From assembly GCF_949628215.1 (NCBI RefSeq), contig NC_134278.1, positions 41,351,691 to 41,415,690 on the forward strand: a DNA stretch of 64,000 nt, written 5' to 3'. Shown here piece by piece: positions 1 to 47,100 of this stretch. A model generated the notes under the pieces. The model worked only from the letters and a program-made list of their open reading frames with translations. It was not told the origin of the DNA and searched no databases. Positions within the stretch are counted from its first letter, which is position 1, and every line of letters starts with the position of its first letter. Origin of the DNA: Phalacrocorax aristotelis (lineage: Eukaryota; Chordata; Aves; Suliformes; Phalacrocoracidae). The translations under genes were made by a program, and so were the position numbers.

Positions 1-641
1 TTGTTTCTGGGGTCAGTCTGGTGTGATGTCAGCACTGCGGGGGGAACATCATTTCTCGCTGACAACAAATATAAGTGTTTCCCAGCTGCAGGTTGCGATC
101 CCTCCCAAAGGTGTCCTTGGGGTGGTTCGGGGGAAGCTGTGAAGCATTTTATACTCGTGAGGGAAGAGTCAGCCGCCTTGAATTGCTGACTGCACTCAGT
201 CCTTCCAGGGCAGAGGTTTGTATATTTATATAATCAGCCAGTAACTATGACTTGTTCTTGTTCCCTTGACCAACACTGGTTGAGCTACTGTTAGCAGTGG
301 AGGTAGTTAACCCATCCTTGGCTAATTAAAGACTGGGAAACTTGGGGCGAGGAGGGAATGAAAGGGGACCACACAAATACAGGTTATGCCAAAAGAGAGT
401 TAAGCTCTCAGAAAGTTTAAGGATTTTTGTCCCAAACTAGGGGAACGAGGGCACACTGAAAATGTGCTGCTGTGTACATCCCTCTGCACTGTAACAGAAG
501 TGCAATGTCTTCATGAGGCTCTGAGAGTTTTTTTGTGACCCCCTCCCAAAGCGATGTGAAGATGAACGCTTGGGGAGGAGCTGCTGCAGTGCTTCAGTCC
601 CTGAAACCTTGCTGACGGCAGTGTTGTTTTCTGATCCACAG
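1..641. other. Upstream / intronic sequence before ANKRD6 exon 1
   Basis: No exon could be supported here. The stretch ends in the acceptor of the ANKRD6 start-codon exon, so it is probably the 3' end of a 5'UTR intron. It is mixed-composition DNA without a CpG island, which argues against a promoter. Confidence 0.5.
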
Positions 642-36311
<35,670 letters not shown>

Positions 36312-38049
36312 CATCTACCAAGCAGGTAAAGACAAGCAACGGGACTCATTTTGGAACCTGCTCGATGGGAATCTGGGATATCGCGAGATAGATACATTTG
36401 TAGTGCCTGTTACAGTGAAACAAAACACTTATTTCTACTCCTGAAAAAGCTTTGGAGGAAACTCCAGAACCAAGGGGTATTCATATGCAGACTGTACCGA
36501 TGACAATGAGATGCTGCAGATTAGATCCTTTCTTTGTAATTTCCAAGAGTCTGTTAAATATTGCACTCTCAATTTCCAGGTGCTGCCTGAAAACAAACTG
36601 CATTAGACACTGAAATTGCTTTCTGAAAAGGGAATTTCTTTACTTCCACGTGGGTCACGTGTGACTAGAGGGTCCCACCGTATGCTACACATAAGCACGT
36701 GATGATACCAATTCTGAAATAGATGGAGGATGTCAGAGCTTTTGACAGAAATTCCTTAGTGATGAAGGGCTATTGATACTATTTTAGATACTCCCCACAG
36801 CCTCTCTCTAGTCCGTGGAGAGAAGCTGCAGACCCAACTCAAATGCCAAGCCCGCGGAGGTGACAGATGCAGGCTTCCAGCTGGGAGAGGCCAGGCTGCC
36901 TCTGAGATGCTAAGGTGAGTCATCCCATTAGGGACAGAGGCTGCGGTCACCACTCTGCTCTTCTTTTGGTTTTACATTATTAAAACAAACGCTAAATTAA
37001 ATTAATCTTTTTTTTTTTTTTTAATGGTGTCCTGGTTGCAAAGCTCCGTGTGGTTACACGGTTGGCGGGGCCATACTCAAGTAATCTGACTGAGGAGTTT
37101 TGCTGAGGGCATGGATGACAAATACTTTACCATAACCCTACTCTGCTTGTTAGGTGTAATTTTACTATGAATCTCTTTTCCTTCAAGCAGCAAATGGCTG
37201 AATTCTCTACTACTGAAGAACCTTGAAAAAGTCCTTTAGATAAAGCAGTGAAGGCTTGGTTCCCTGTAATCAAATGTTTCTTTTTCTGCAGAGTCAAGAT
37301 TTTCTCCCAGACACCTTGTCCAGACTGTCTTCCTTTGCTTCTCTGATTCCTCCCTCTGCTTTTTCCCCTTGTTTCTCTAAAAAGAGAGGCTGGGCCCTGG
37401 CGAGTCTGCAGGCCCAAGGACTGGTTTCACCAACAGCCCCACAAAACAGAACTCGACAACATTCTGCCGTTTTTGTGGGCGCGTTTTGTTATAAAATCAA
37501 AACCTGCAATGACCAGGGCGACAGACTCCAAATAAACAAGAGGCACTGCAACTCGTTGCATCCGCATCCCTGTAGGGTTTTCTCCTCGTTCCTCTGGGAG
37601 GGCTCCGCCAGATTCTATTGGAAAAGTAAGTTTACTTCACAGGTCGTGACGGCACAATTGTTCAAAACCAAGCCAAACACAGGGTTATGCCAGGGAGAAA
37701 GCTTATTTTTTTACCCTGTAACGAGGAGCCCTAAAATCAATACAAAATACTGTCCAGTATTGAAGACACCATTGACTAATTAGTAATTAAGCTTTCGTGT
37801 TCTTAGCAGATGTATAAAGCAAAGAAAATTGTATTATAACACAATATTTTTAAAGTTCCTATTAATGCACTATCAAGACAAGAAAAGTATAGCTGCAGCT
37901 ATGGAAATACTAGTTTTATTGCTCTGACTTCTGTAGTCTAAGATAGACACTTTCATACGTTTACAGCTTTGTTTAAGCTACTGTAGGAATGCAGAAGCAT
38001 GCTATTTAAATTTTGTATCATCTTGATAAAGTGACTGTTTTGCCAAGCA

Positions 38050-38055
38050 ATTAAA
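38050..38055 (+). terminator. ANKRD6: Candidate ANKRD6 poly(A) signal
   Basis: ATTAAA is followed within 30 nt by a GT-rich stretch (GTCTGTGGTGTGATGG), as expected of a cleavage/polyadenylation site. It would give a 3'UTR of about 1.76 kb. AATAAA at 38496 and 39009 are alternatives. Confidence 0.4.
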
Positions 38056-38848
38056 GTAAGTGTTGCTGAGAAGTCTGTGGTGTGATGGTTTCTAGCCGGG
38101 GAAAATGGACAAAATCCCCTCACCTGACTCAGAAGGGGGAGCAGAAAATGGGATTTACAACTTCTAAGCTTTTGCGTTTGTGGCTATAAAACACGGAAAA
38201 CAGGTCCACTGTCTGTCCCGAGGGAGGCTGGAGGGACAGATTGCCATTTGTGAGCTGATGCACTCACCCACCCTTTCGGAAGGTACTGGCCCAGGGCTGA
38301 GTTGCGCAGCTCATCGCACACGCGCTCCCGAGCTTGCACGAGTGCAAGGGGAAGGGCAAGGCTACGGCTTTAGCTCATCTGCTTCACATACGTATGGCAC
38401 TGCCCAGGGAGCCACTGGAGCAGTAATATAAGACAGTAACTTAGCTGCAGAGCACTGATTTCTGAGGTTTTCTGAAGCCAACAACTGTACTGTAAAATAA
38501 AGGGAAGCATTTTCTGCTAATTCCTTTCTACTCCCCTCTGTCCTCCCTCCTTCAAAACTACTAGAGTTGAAGGACTCCTCTACAAAAGACCGATATGGTC
38601 TGCCTTTCTCTGAAGCACATGCTTGGAGCAAAGCTGCTAACCCTAGCAGAGCACGCTTGGGCTCTTCGAGGCTTCTGGCAGGCAGTTTTATCTTGCTGGC
38701 AGAGATCCCAGGCAGCAGCACTCAGGAGGCCAGCAGCTGTCCCGGGCGTTGCCTGTCAAGACCTATTCCTGGATTATGTGAAACCTAGAAACGTACAAAC
38801 GGGAGTCAAAGGCGAGATGCAGCCTCAGGGGGCACAAAATTCAGGTGG

Positions 38849-38876
38849 TGGTTGTTTTTTTTTTTTTTTTTTTTTA
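38849..38876. repeat. Poly(T) tract
   Basis: More than 20 consecutive T in the ANKRD6/LYRM2 convergent region. On the minus strand this is a poly(A), which may mark a decayed retroposon tail, but no body is recognisable. Confidence 0.65.
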
Positions 38877-39579
38877 ACCAAGATATTTAGACATACCTGT
38901 TCTTCATGGACTGATTTGATTAGAAGCTTAAAGGCTTCTGTCTGAACAACCCTGAACACATTAGCAGCCTCACTGGTTGCCTGAGCCACATCCTTTACTG
39001 CAAAGCTAAATAAACATCATAGGAAAGGATTCTACAGTGACTTTCAGAAAAAGAATTGGGGCGAAAACCCAAGGCATTCTTTCTTGTTAAGCAGCAAGCT
39101 TTTTGCAAAGCAGCTTAAGTATGTAGCTTTGAAGGCCCTTTGGCTCCACCAAGAAGCATGCTTCCTGCACCCGAGTGGGGTCTTTCTTCCCTCCTGCAGC
39201 CTGGAAGGGGAAACAGTGCCCTGTCCCTTCCCTTGTGCCACCAGTGGCGCTGACCGGCCTTGCTCACCAACGTGGCAGAAAGCCGCCTTGGCATGGGGAG
39301 GCCACTCCGGACGCGAACTGTAATAGCGGAGTGGGAGAGGGAAGGGTTCCTGCATCTCTTAAAACCACAACCTGACCTGCACGCAGCTACGCACAAAACA
39401 TGTCTTTATGTTTTTATCAGGTTGAGTTGGTTTGGCCCCATTTATTTATCCCAAATGTTTTTTTAATCCCAAATCTTGGTAAAAATCCTTGGCACAGTAC
39501 AGAAAGAGCTGTTACCACTATGACTGTTACCACTTAACAGTTGTCGCAACAGAAAACAGACAAAATAATCTGGCTTGTA

Positions 39580-39585
39580 TTTATT
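39580..39585 (-). terminator. LYRM2: Candidate LYRM2 poly(A) signal
   Basis: AATAAA on the minus strand lies 314 nt after the stop and is followed by a T/GT-rich stretch (TTTTGTCTGTTTTCTGTTG). A second AATAAA at 39446-39441 could serve a longer form. Confidence 0.4.
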
Positions 39586-39898
39586 TTCCATTTTCCTGGC
39601 GTAACACTGCTGTAATTTTTGGTGCTTTCTGCTTTCCCCATGGTACATGGTCCATCATCCATTCAGTTCTTTAAAGTCCTTTGTGTCTGTGTGACCTCCA
39701 TACAGGAGGGTAACCAGACTGAAAAGAGGAAGGGCAAGGGGAAAAAAGAAACCAAAACAATCAAAAACCCCACTGTGGCAGATTCCACTTTCAAACATTA
39801 CCACGTTGTCAGCAAAGGCTGCTATTATAACCACATTCTGGAAAAAATGCTATGCTCGTTCACAGCAGATAAAAGTCCAGCTGTCAACAAAATTAAGA

Positions 39899-39979
39899 TC
39901 AGGATTTTGCCAGTTTAAGTGTTCTTTGAAGTTCCTGGAGTTGCATATTGCCTTGAGTAATCATCATCCTGATTGCGTC
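39899..39979 (-). CDS. LYRM2: LYRM2 coding exon 3 with stop
   Basis: This exon is 26 codons plus TGA: DAIRMMITQGNMQLQELQ, then RTLKLAKS. The acceptor is TGTTTTACAG. It is too short for simple ORF finding but matches the family C-terminus and completes the 88-residue length. Confidence 0.94.
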   Translation of the reverse strand, partial: DAIRMMITQGNMQLQELQRTLKLAKS

Positions 39980-41544
39980 CTGTAAAACATAATGGAATCC
40001 TCTGAACTGAACAGGTTTTACACGAGCACGCAGATTTTAACACATTAAAATACGTACAAGGCTTACCAGCACTACTGTCACCTATTTCTAGGTGTGAAGC
40101 AACGCTATAGTCACTGAGATGGTTGAAAAAAACAGGTGACTAAATGAACTCATTTTCTCTAACTCCTTAATGGTATATTTGGGGGCTGGTTATGGCTTTG
40201 CTTTAAAACTCAATTTCAGATTGGGATTCAAACTCCTAATAATGTTTTCTTTATGACTCTGTGGCTACCGCCTCTGCAAGCAAGTAGCGACACTGCACAC
40301 GGGCATTATGAACACAGAGCAAGTGGATGTTTCTCCCAGTGTTATTTTTACCTAAGAAGTACTGTAATGCTTTGTCTGCTCAATTCAGCCACCAGTTCCT
40401 CGAGCACTGGCTAGAAAAAGGAACAGACTAAAAAGCAGAGGACAGGAGACATACAAGAAATGCAAAGGTTTCTGCATTTCATACATGCTTTGCATCCACA
40501 GCCAGCCAATTTGACTGTGTTCAGCTTGAACACAGCTGAAATTCAAGATTAAAAACATAACCTATAGAAAGCTTGACCATTATTAAGTTTGTTAGTTACT
40601 GTAGTCTTCAATAAAGTTTTCCTGATCTGTGGTTCGAGTAAGCAGGATTTGTTTGGTTTTTAGCTTAATTCCAGATTATTATCTGGAAACCAGAGAAACG
40701 TTACTACCGTCAACAAGCGGGGCTATATTTAGAGATGCTGAATTATTTCTCCCCACAAGTGCTCCTTAAGAGAAAATAACAACAGGAGGCTTGTCACCAG
40801 TCCAGAGGTGACACCTACAACACAAACCCATGTGAGACTGTACAGGTTACCGCACTGATGGTTCGCGAGGGCCGGCGGTCAGCGTCGTGAGCTCCCGATC
40901 TCACCTCTTCTGTAGCATCTTTATTTCTTCTGAATTCCTCCCTGGCCCAGTCCTTTAAATAGCAGCGATCTGCTTCAGCAGGGACGTCGCGAATAGCCCG
41001 CAGGAGCTTCCTGTACAACTGAAGAACCTGCTGCCGCCTCAGGAACTGGGAAGGAGAGAGGGAAGTCTACCCCCTGTCCCAGGACTCTGCTGAGAGCCGT
41101 ACCCTCAGCGGCTTTCTTTGCTTTGAGGAACATTTAAACAAACACCAAGCTTCCCAGCACCTTCTCTAGAAGAGGCAGCACTACCTTGGATCCCAGTCCA
41201 AGGAACATCAATTTCACGCAAAGGAACGCACCAAACGTGGAACACGTTAGGGCCTCTGAGGCCAGCTGTGCGCACACGGTGCAGCACGGCAAGGGCGAGT
41301 GCCAGCTCGCCCTCCCGGCCACCTCGGAGGACCCGCATCCCGCCCACCCGCCGCCGCGGCCCACACGCGGCTCCCGCCGGCCCGCCGCCATTCGCACCGA
41401 GCCCGGGGCGCCCCCGCCAGGGCCGCGGCCGCCGCAGGGCAGGCACGGCCGCCGCCCGGGGGAGAGGCGGCCCCCGGGGCCGGAGCCGCCCGCTCGTACC
41501 TGCCTCAGGGTGAGCGCGCCCGGCGGGAGGCGGCTGGCGGCCAT
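39899..41544 (-). CDS. LYRM2: LYRM2, LYR motif-containing protein 2, complete (3 exons)
   Basis: LYRM2 is a small mitochondrial LYR-motif (Complex1_LYR) protein. Family members bind the mitochondrial acyl carrier protein and act as accessory or assembly factors, and LYRM2 itself has been linked to respiratory complex I. Exons 41544-41500, 41045-40905 and 39979-39899 join in frame to 88 residues plus stop, which is the family length. Visible marks are MAASRLPPGALTLRQ at the N-terminus, LYRKLLRAI (the LYR motif) at about residue 25, YLKDWAREEFRRNK in the middle and IRMMITQGNMQL near the C-terminus. The gene lies tail-to-tail with ANKRD6 and tandem with MDN1. The promoter is a CpG island. An in-frame upstream ATG at 41613 could extend the N-terminus by 23 residues. 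Confidence 0.95.
40905..41045 (-). CDS. LYRM2: LYRM2 coding exon 2 (LYR motif)
   Basis: This exon is 47 codons in phase 0: FLRRQQVLQLYRKLLRAI through YLKDWAREEFRRNKDATEE. The acceptor is CTCTCCTTCCCAG and the donor is GAG|GTGAGA. It holds the LYR tripeptide and the conserved helix 2 of the fold. Confidence 0.95.
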
Positions 41545-41780
41545 GACGCGCGGCTCCGCCCCTCCCGCCGCCGCCGAGCCCTCCCCGGGCGGGCGGGGCC
41601 CGCCGGCCGCCATTTCCTGCGCCTCTGGCCGCCCCGCTGCGGGTACGGCCAGGCACAGGCACCCGGTACCCGCGGCAGAAGCGGGCCCCGCGCGGGGAAC
41701 CAGGGGCGGCCACTTCAGCCCGAGGCGCCGGGAGCTGTATCTGAGCTACCAGGGGCCGCGGGGCTGGTCGGTCGGGCTCC
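41270..41780. promoter_or_regulatory. LYRM2: CpG-island promoter of LYRM2
   Basis: About 500 nt are very G+C-rich and dense in CpG, in contrast with the AT-rich surroundings. The island overlaps LYRM2 exon 1 and its 5' flank and includes Sp1-type GGGCGGG boxes near 41588-41597. It is the only CpG island in the window. The long ORFs on both strands here come from the lack of AT-rich stop codons. Confidence 0.85.
41500..41544 (-). CDS. LYRM2: LYRM2 coding exon 1
   Basis: This exon is 15 codons, MAASRLPPGALTLRQ, ending CAG|GTACGA in phase 0. The ATG context has G at -3 and +4. The start is chosen by match to the family N-terminus. Confidence 0.93.
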
Positions 41781-43913
41781 TCTGGGGTTTTCTTTCTTCC
41801 AAAACGGCAAACGAGCTCCGGCAACAAAACAAGCACCCAACAAGTAACGAACGATACCCTAGCACTTCACGGAGGGGCGGGTAGGAAGGCCTGCGCTTTC
41901 AAGAATGGTGTAGCTATAAGCCGTAACATTTAACAGTAATATCGAATTGAAGCAGTGCAATAAGATCTACAAGTCATCTGAGCAATTACAGGACACTGAG
42001 TTACCTTTTGCATCTTTCTAAGTACTTGTGGCTGTGCCCAGACATGTAACTGTTGCTACCACTGCGAGGCACTGAGAGTTGCTTTAGTACAGATAACTCA
42101 ATAAAGACAGGGAGCTGGCTTGCAGAGGAAAAAAACAACAGTTAACTGACACCTTTCCTTTCTGTGCCACTTACTCAGTGTGTGCTTGCACCATATATAG
42201 CACAAGCTCTTTGTTAATTCCAGATAGAGAAAAGACTTGGTTTGTTTAAACATTTGTGCCGTAAGCTCTGCTGATAAAATTGTGTCTCAGGCTGTAAGGA
42301 CATCCCTGCAACAAACTATAATTTGCATTGGAAGTGTAGCCCTTGCCCTCTTCAGAGAAGTCTTGGTTCTAAAATATTTTCTCCAAGTTTGCTACTACAA
42401 ATATTCAGTACAAGTCTGCAGTAGAAGTACATTCTGGAGGATTACCTAATGAACTAAACCCCACCTGCTTTCACAGTTAAATTTCCAAAAGCATGTAAGT
42501 AGTTGTATACATGAGAGATCTAAAGAACCCCGGAAGGATACTATATAGTACCTGACATTTAAATTCTAATGGGATACAGCTCCTCTGTTAAGCAAATTTC
42601 AGAACTGAAAACTTATGAATGAGCTGCAGCAAAGCTTTACAAATATGAGGAACAGCCCTGCTGGGCCATTTCACACCGCTGGGTATTGCTACTGCTGCAT
42701 CTCAACTACAGCAAGACTTCAGGTAAAGTTCTTTGATCTAGAAGCCAGAGAGAATGATCACATCTTTGGGAATATACCCACATTTCCAGCCATTTTCTGA
42801 TCAACTCCTGCACCCCACTTAGTAGAATGAGACACTACCAATTTTTGTAGGCAAAGAAAATCTTCAAAGAGAGTTTAAATGCCCTTGGTCTAAACAAAAT
42901 TTCCTTCAGATCTTCACTGAGAGAAGTCAGAAGACTGAACCCATAATCAAAACTCTGTGCTGGCATATCCTCATAAAAGGAGGATAGGTGCTGAAGTTAG
43001 ATAAGCCACAATACATTTTCACATGAGAATTCATATCTGTGCACTGCTAGAGAATGCACAGCATTTCCATGTGGCAAATGTGGTTAATTTATTCAAATTT
43101 TGATCAACTGAAAGCACAGACATCATAGTTACAAACAGCGGTACCTCTTTTTATTAGTACAGACAGCGTAAGATGCATAGCTTTTGCAATGAAAAAATCA
43201 TGTCCATGCTCTAAGACGTCAGATTAACGAAAGGTCCTCAACGTCTGCCTTGGACGGAGGGGCGAACTTCACAGTGTGAACTGATAATATCGGGATGATC
43301 ACATGGCATTATTCATAAAACCCCCTGTTGATACTGTCAGGCAAAAATCAGCAATAATTAAATAGGATGTGTTTAACCGCAGAATAGTTTCAAGTATTCA
43401 AGTACTTATTTTTTTGGTTGTTCAAAACCATGTGCTTCCCCTGCTCCCCCCACCTCCTTCCCAAAGAGGCACCACCAGCATGGGTGAAGTTAAAGAATGG
43501 TTTTTTGCAAGACACCCGAAGTTCTTCTAATGCAGAAATGCCTTCCTAGAAGCAAGAGCGATTTTTCTTATTGCAACAGACAGCGGTAGGAATCATTCTC
43601 CCTTTGTGAACATTACAAATACTTTTTTTTTAAAAGTAATAACTTATTACAAGAGAAGTTGAAGAAAATTTTATGTTATTTGTGGGAATAGGCAATGAAA
43701 GATGACGACAGTCTCACCGTTGCATAATTCTCCTCTGACAAATATGGAAGAATGCGCCTACACCATTTTGTTCTCGGGCGGTCGGAATGCCAGAGGGCAG
43801 CTCCCGCACATTAATCCTAGTTAGAAAGAGACCTCACAAACTCGCCGATGACGTGCCGTTTCGTATGCTTCAGCGGTTTAGCAGCAATCGGGTATTGACT
43901 TTGTCTACAAAGT
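41781..43913. other. Region between LYRM2 promoter and MDN1 stop
   Basis: The right 0.8 kb is probably MDN1 3'UTR; the rest is intergenic between two genes transcribed in the same direction. No ORF with recognisable similarity was seen. Confidence 0.6.
43150..43155 (-). terminator. MDN1: Candidate MDN1 poly(A) signal
   Basis: AATAAA on the minus strand lies about 760 nt after the stop, followed by GT-rich sequence (TGTTTGTAAC, GATGTCTGTG). Another AATAAA lies at 43093-43088. Confidence 0.4.
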
Positions 43914-44102
43914 CTACAAAGTGTCTGAGGCAGTCACCAGTTCAAACCACTGTCTGAGTGCATCACTGAGAGTTTCTGGAAGCGCGTTCACATCTCTAAG
44001 GATCATGTAGAATGGGAATGGGAATTCTTCCATGTAAGATCTGATTTCAGGCAATTCTCCAGGTCCTTTGAATATGGGTACCTTAATGTCCAAAATGGAA
44101 TC
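43914..44102 (-). CDS. MDN1: MDN1 last coding exon with stop
   Basis: This exon is 62 codons plus TAG: DSILDIKVPIFKGPGELPEI, RSYMEEFPFPFYMILRD and ETLSDALRQWFELVTASDTL. The acceptor is TTTTGTACAG. The last three codons (ACT TTG TAG) are repeated in tandem immediately downstream, giving a second in-frame stop. Confidence 0.96.
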   Translation of the reverse strand, partial: DSILDIKVPIFKGPGELPEIRSYMEEFPFPFYMILRDVNALPETLSDALRQWFELVTASDTL

Positions 44103-47100
44103 CTGTACAAAAGAATTGATAGGACTACTGAACCACATGCATCTTTTACAGGCCTTTGATGTTACTTATCCTATTTTTCAAATACTTATAATTCCTCCTC
44201 TGATAAATTAAAAGTTAATAGGAAGTTTTAAGATTAAAAGCTGTAAGTGTTCAATGGTAAATCAACTAAAAAGCTGAACACAAGTCAGTTAAATGCTTTT
44301 GCCCTTGTAGATGAAAGTGCTCTAATCAACTAATTATAAGCTAGAAGAGACAAAGTTTAAGCTTCTGCAATACCAAGTTCTATACATAAACCTTGTCTTT
44401 CCTTAGGATTTTATGATTTGAGTTTACTATTATCACTTTGTTTTTATTTATACACTTGATGCCTTTCCGGTATGTTGTCATCTGTGAGCTCTTTAGGGCT
44501 GAGAGTTCAACTTGCATTTGGGCAGTGATCTAATATAACTTGATTCTTTTGCAAATTATTTTATAATATTTCAACAAGTACTACAAAAACAAAAAATCAG
44601 ATTAAATTCCAGCTGTGCTTCTTGTAAAGTAACATCTTAGTTGCTCAGTGTAGCAGCTCAGAAAATTAATAAAGCTTATAAAAACATATTTCACTGCCCA
44701 GAATTTTCGCTTGACATTATAGCTAGGTTTCATCAGAGCCTTGTAACCATTTGTCAGCAAAAGAATTGTTAATTTTCCAACAATAAATACAGCAGATGAG
44801 TTTTATATGGAAAAATAAAGATATAGGAAGAAAATGCAAACTACAAAATTAGAATCTTCACCTAATTCAAAGTAAGGCTTGTCTTTGCTTGCTTATTGCA
44901 CTACGGAGTCTCCCTGAAAAGCTCCCAGATATTTCAGCTTCCCAGCCAAGGAAATCTTAACAGTTTTCTTTCACAGCCACCAAATACAGTACGCAGCTTT
45001 CCCAATTCAGGCACTAAATAACTCTCATATACTCCTTTCTGTGTAATGTTTATTCTCGTATTGGCTGCAGCCGCCATATCAAACAGAGACTGCTGGCAGA
45101 AATGATCAATTTGAATCAAAACTGACATGAACAAAACATTTCTTGATCTTTGAATTTGTCTTTTCTGGTGGTGAAAAATCTGCAGCCATTTGAAGACAGG
45201 AGCTCTTACTTAGACTTTCTGTGGCATGGAAGCTGGTTAGGTTTTTTTTGTTAATACAAAAGAAGATAAGCATCATAGTGGGAGAAATCATAGAAGATCT
45301 GACAGATGTTGTGAAAAACTGAAATCGGGCTAAATATCTTTGATTTCTGCAAGAGTTAAGATAGCTGTAAAGCACTGCAAGAGAAAGATTGGTATGTTTC
45401 GCATTCACTGCACTTGAATACTTCTCCCTTGTTCACGTACTTACCCGGGAATTAGGATTGTCCAACACTACGAAAATGACAAAGATATTGGCATTCTGAG
45501 CTGCTTGAACTGCCGCTGTCACTCGTTCCTTGCCTTCCAAGAAAAGGCCTCTTCCATCAGATACAATCAAAAGCAGCTGCGCTGTTTCTGAGCACAAAGA
45601 ACATTTTAAATTCCAGTAAGTTACAGTAATCCATTTAAAAGGCAAGCAGGCTATTTTGTTATTAATCCTATGGGTATAATGGAAAAACCATCAGAGTATT
45701 CCTAAGGAGGTGAAGTCTTTATCAAATAGAATTCTGTGACTTAACATTAAGCTGCCGTTAGGAGTGGGTCAAGAGAGTTTTTCCCACTGTGTGATACCAT
45801 TGAGAATAACTGGGGTGGGGAAAAAACCCAACTTAACAGTCCATCAGTACCATAATCAAGGATGAAAGGCATGGAAAATACCAAATGAATTGAGTCATGG
45901 CCTTTTGTGCCTAGTCCTTGTCCTTCATGCCTGCTAAGTGCCTAGGAGTTAAATATTGGCTGAATTAGAAGAATCCAGCCACTAGATCACTACCTCAGTA
46001 GAGCAGCAGCTGCTATAATGAAACAGAGCCCAAATGTATTCCTCCAGAAGCAGGTACCTATGGGTGCATCTGTGTTAGCGTTTCACTTCAGACTACGACT
46101 GTGCTTTTGAAACACATTTCCCTGTTGTCCCCACTTCAATGGGTTTGGCTTCCGCCAGAGAGCAACTGTGGATTATTTTTGGAGGAAACTAAACCAGAAG
46201 ACAGGCTTCAGAGGCACAGTCGAGGCAGTCCAACCACTGCAGGGCATTCAGCCCTTGGGACCAGACGAGCTAGTCTGAAGTAAACCTCCTGAAACGCACA
46301 CAGCACAGATGCTGGGTTCCTCAGCACCAGCCATTTTCTGGAGACATGTTACTTGACCCACATTGCCCCCCCAAGCAAAAGATATGTCCCTCTAAAGGGA
46401 CATTCTAACTAAGTTACGTATCTCATCTTTTAATTACAAGGGAAATAACAGTAATTACAGTCAGGAACGCAAGCACCTCCCTCTCATCCCCCCCCGCAGC
46501 ATAATGGCTAGAGAGGGATGCAGAATGTTTGGTCTTTTTACTAAAAGGGGTGATGTATATTACTGCCTTTTCTCGTGCTAGCTCCCTGATCCTGGGGAGC
46601 TGATTGCTCCTCTCTAGTTCAACAGCCTAGTTCAACAGGACTGGATGTTGCCCCCCTGCCAAATATTCCAACAGCCTGGCCACCCTGTGGCAAAGCAGCT
46701 GTGGATTATAAATCCCAGATTGTCCATTTCTTGGAGTACTTTAACAAGAACTTTTTAAAAATATGGGTGCCACCTTGACAAGCTTCTAACTAGAACAAAG
46801 CAGCCTTTTAGGCTAACTGTGGGTCAGCCAAGAGGTGACAAGTCTTTCAGCTTTTCTGGGAAATTCAAGCAGCTCATGACCTAAACTTGCACCACAGTGA
46901 AAGGCAGGTAGGAGGCAAACACTTATCCGCCTCAGAACAGAGTGCTTCTGGATACCTACAGGAATCAAGCTCTCAAGCAAGAGCAGGAGTGCCTAGGGAG
47001 TCAAAGTCACTAGGAAGCTGGACAGTGCTCTCAAGCAGGCAGTGTCTAGGACTTAAACATGATCTGGAAACATGATGCAAAGGGAGGCAAGTAAGGCGTG

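Larger units (their letters stand above)
36312..39898. other. Convergent ANKRD6 / LYRM2 3' region
   Basis: The two stop codons are 3.6 kb apart in tail-to-tail orientation. The left part should be ANKRD6 3'UTR, and the right part LYRM2 3'UTR. Candidate poly(A) signals are ATTAAA at 38050 (+) and AATAAA at 39585-39580 (-). T-rich runs lie at about 37009-37022 and 38849-38876. ORFs here, including one of 175 codons at 37256, show no recognisable similarity. Confidence 0.65.

Noticed and set aside
37256-37783. 175-codon + ORF downstream of the ANKRD6 stop
   Set aside because: It lies in the expected ANKRD6 3'UTR. There is no upstream splice signal in phase and no recognisable domain.
41105-41836. 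243-codon minus-strand ORF and several + strand ORFs of 160-230 codons
   Set aside because: They are products of the CpG island's lack of stop codons. They read through the LYRM2 exon 1 donor or in other frames, and have Arg/Pro/Gly-rich composition typical of GC-rich non-coding DNA.
44934-45134. 66-codon minus-strand ORF in an MDN1 intron
   Set aside because: The flanking exons at 45445-45587 and 43914-44102 already join in phase and match midasin continuously, so an exon here is not needed. It is not recognised as a separate gene.
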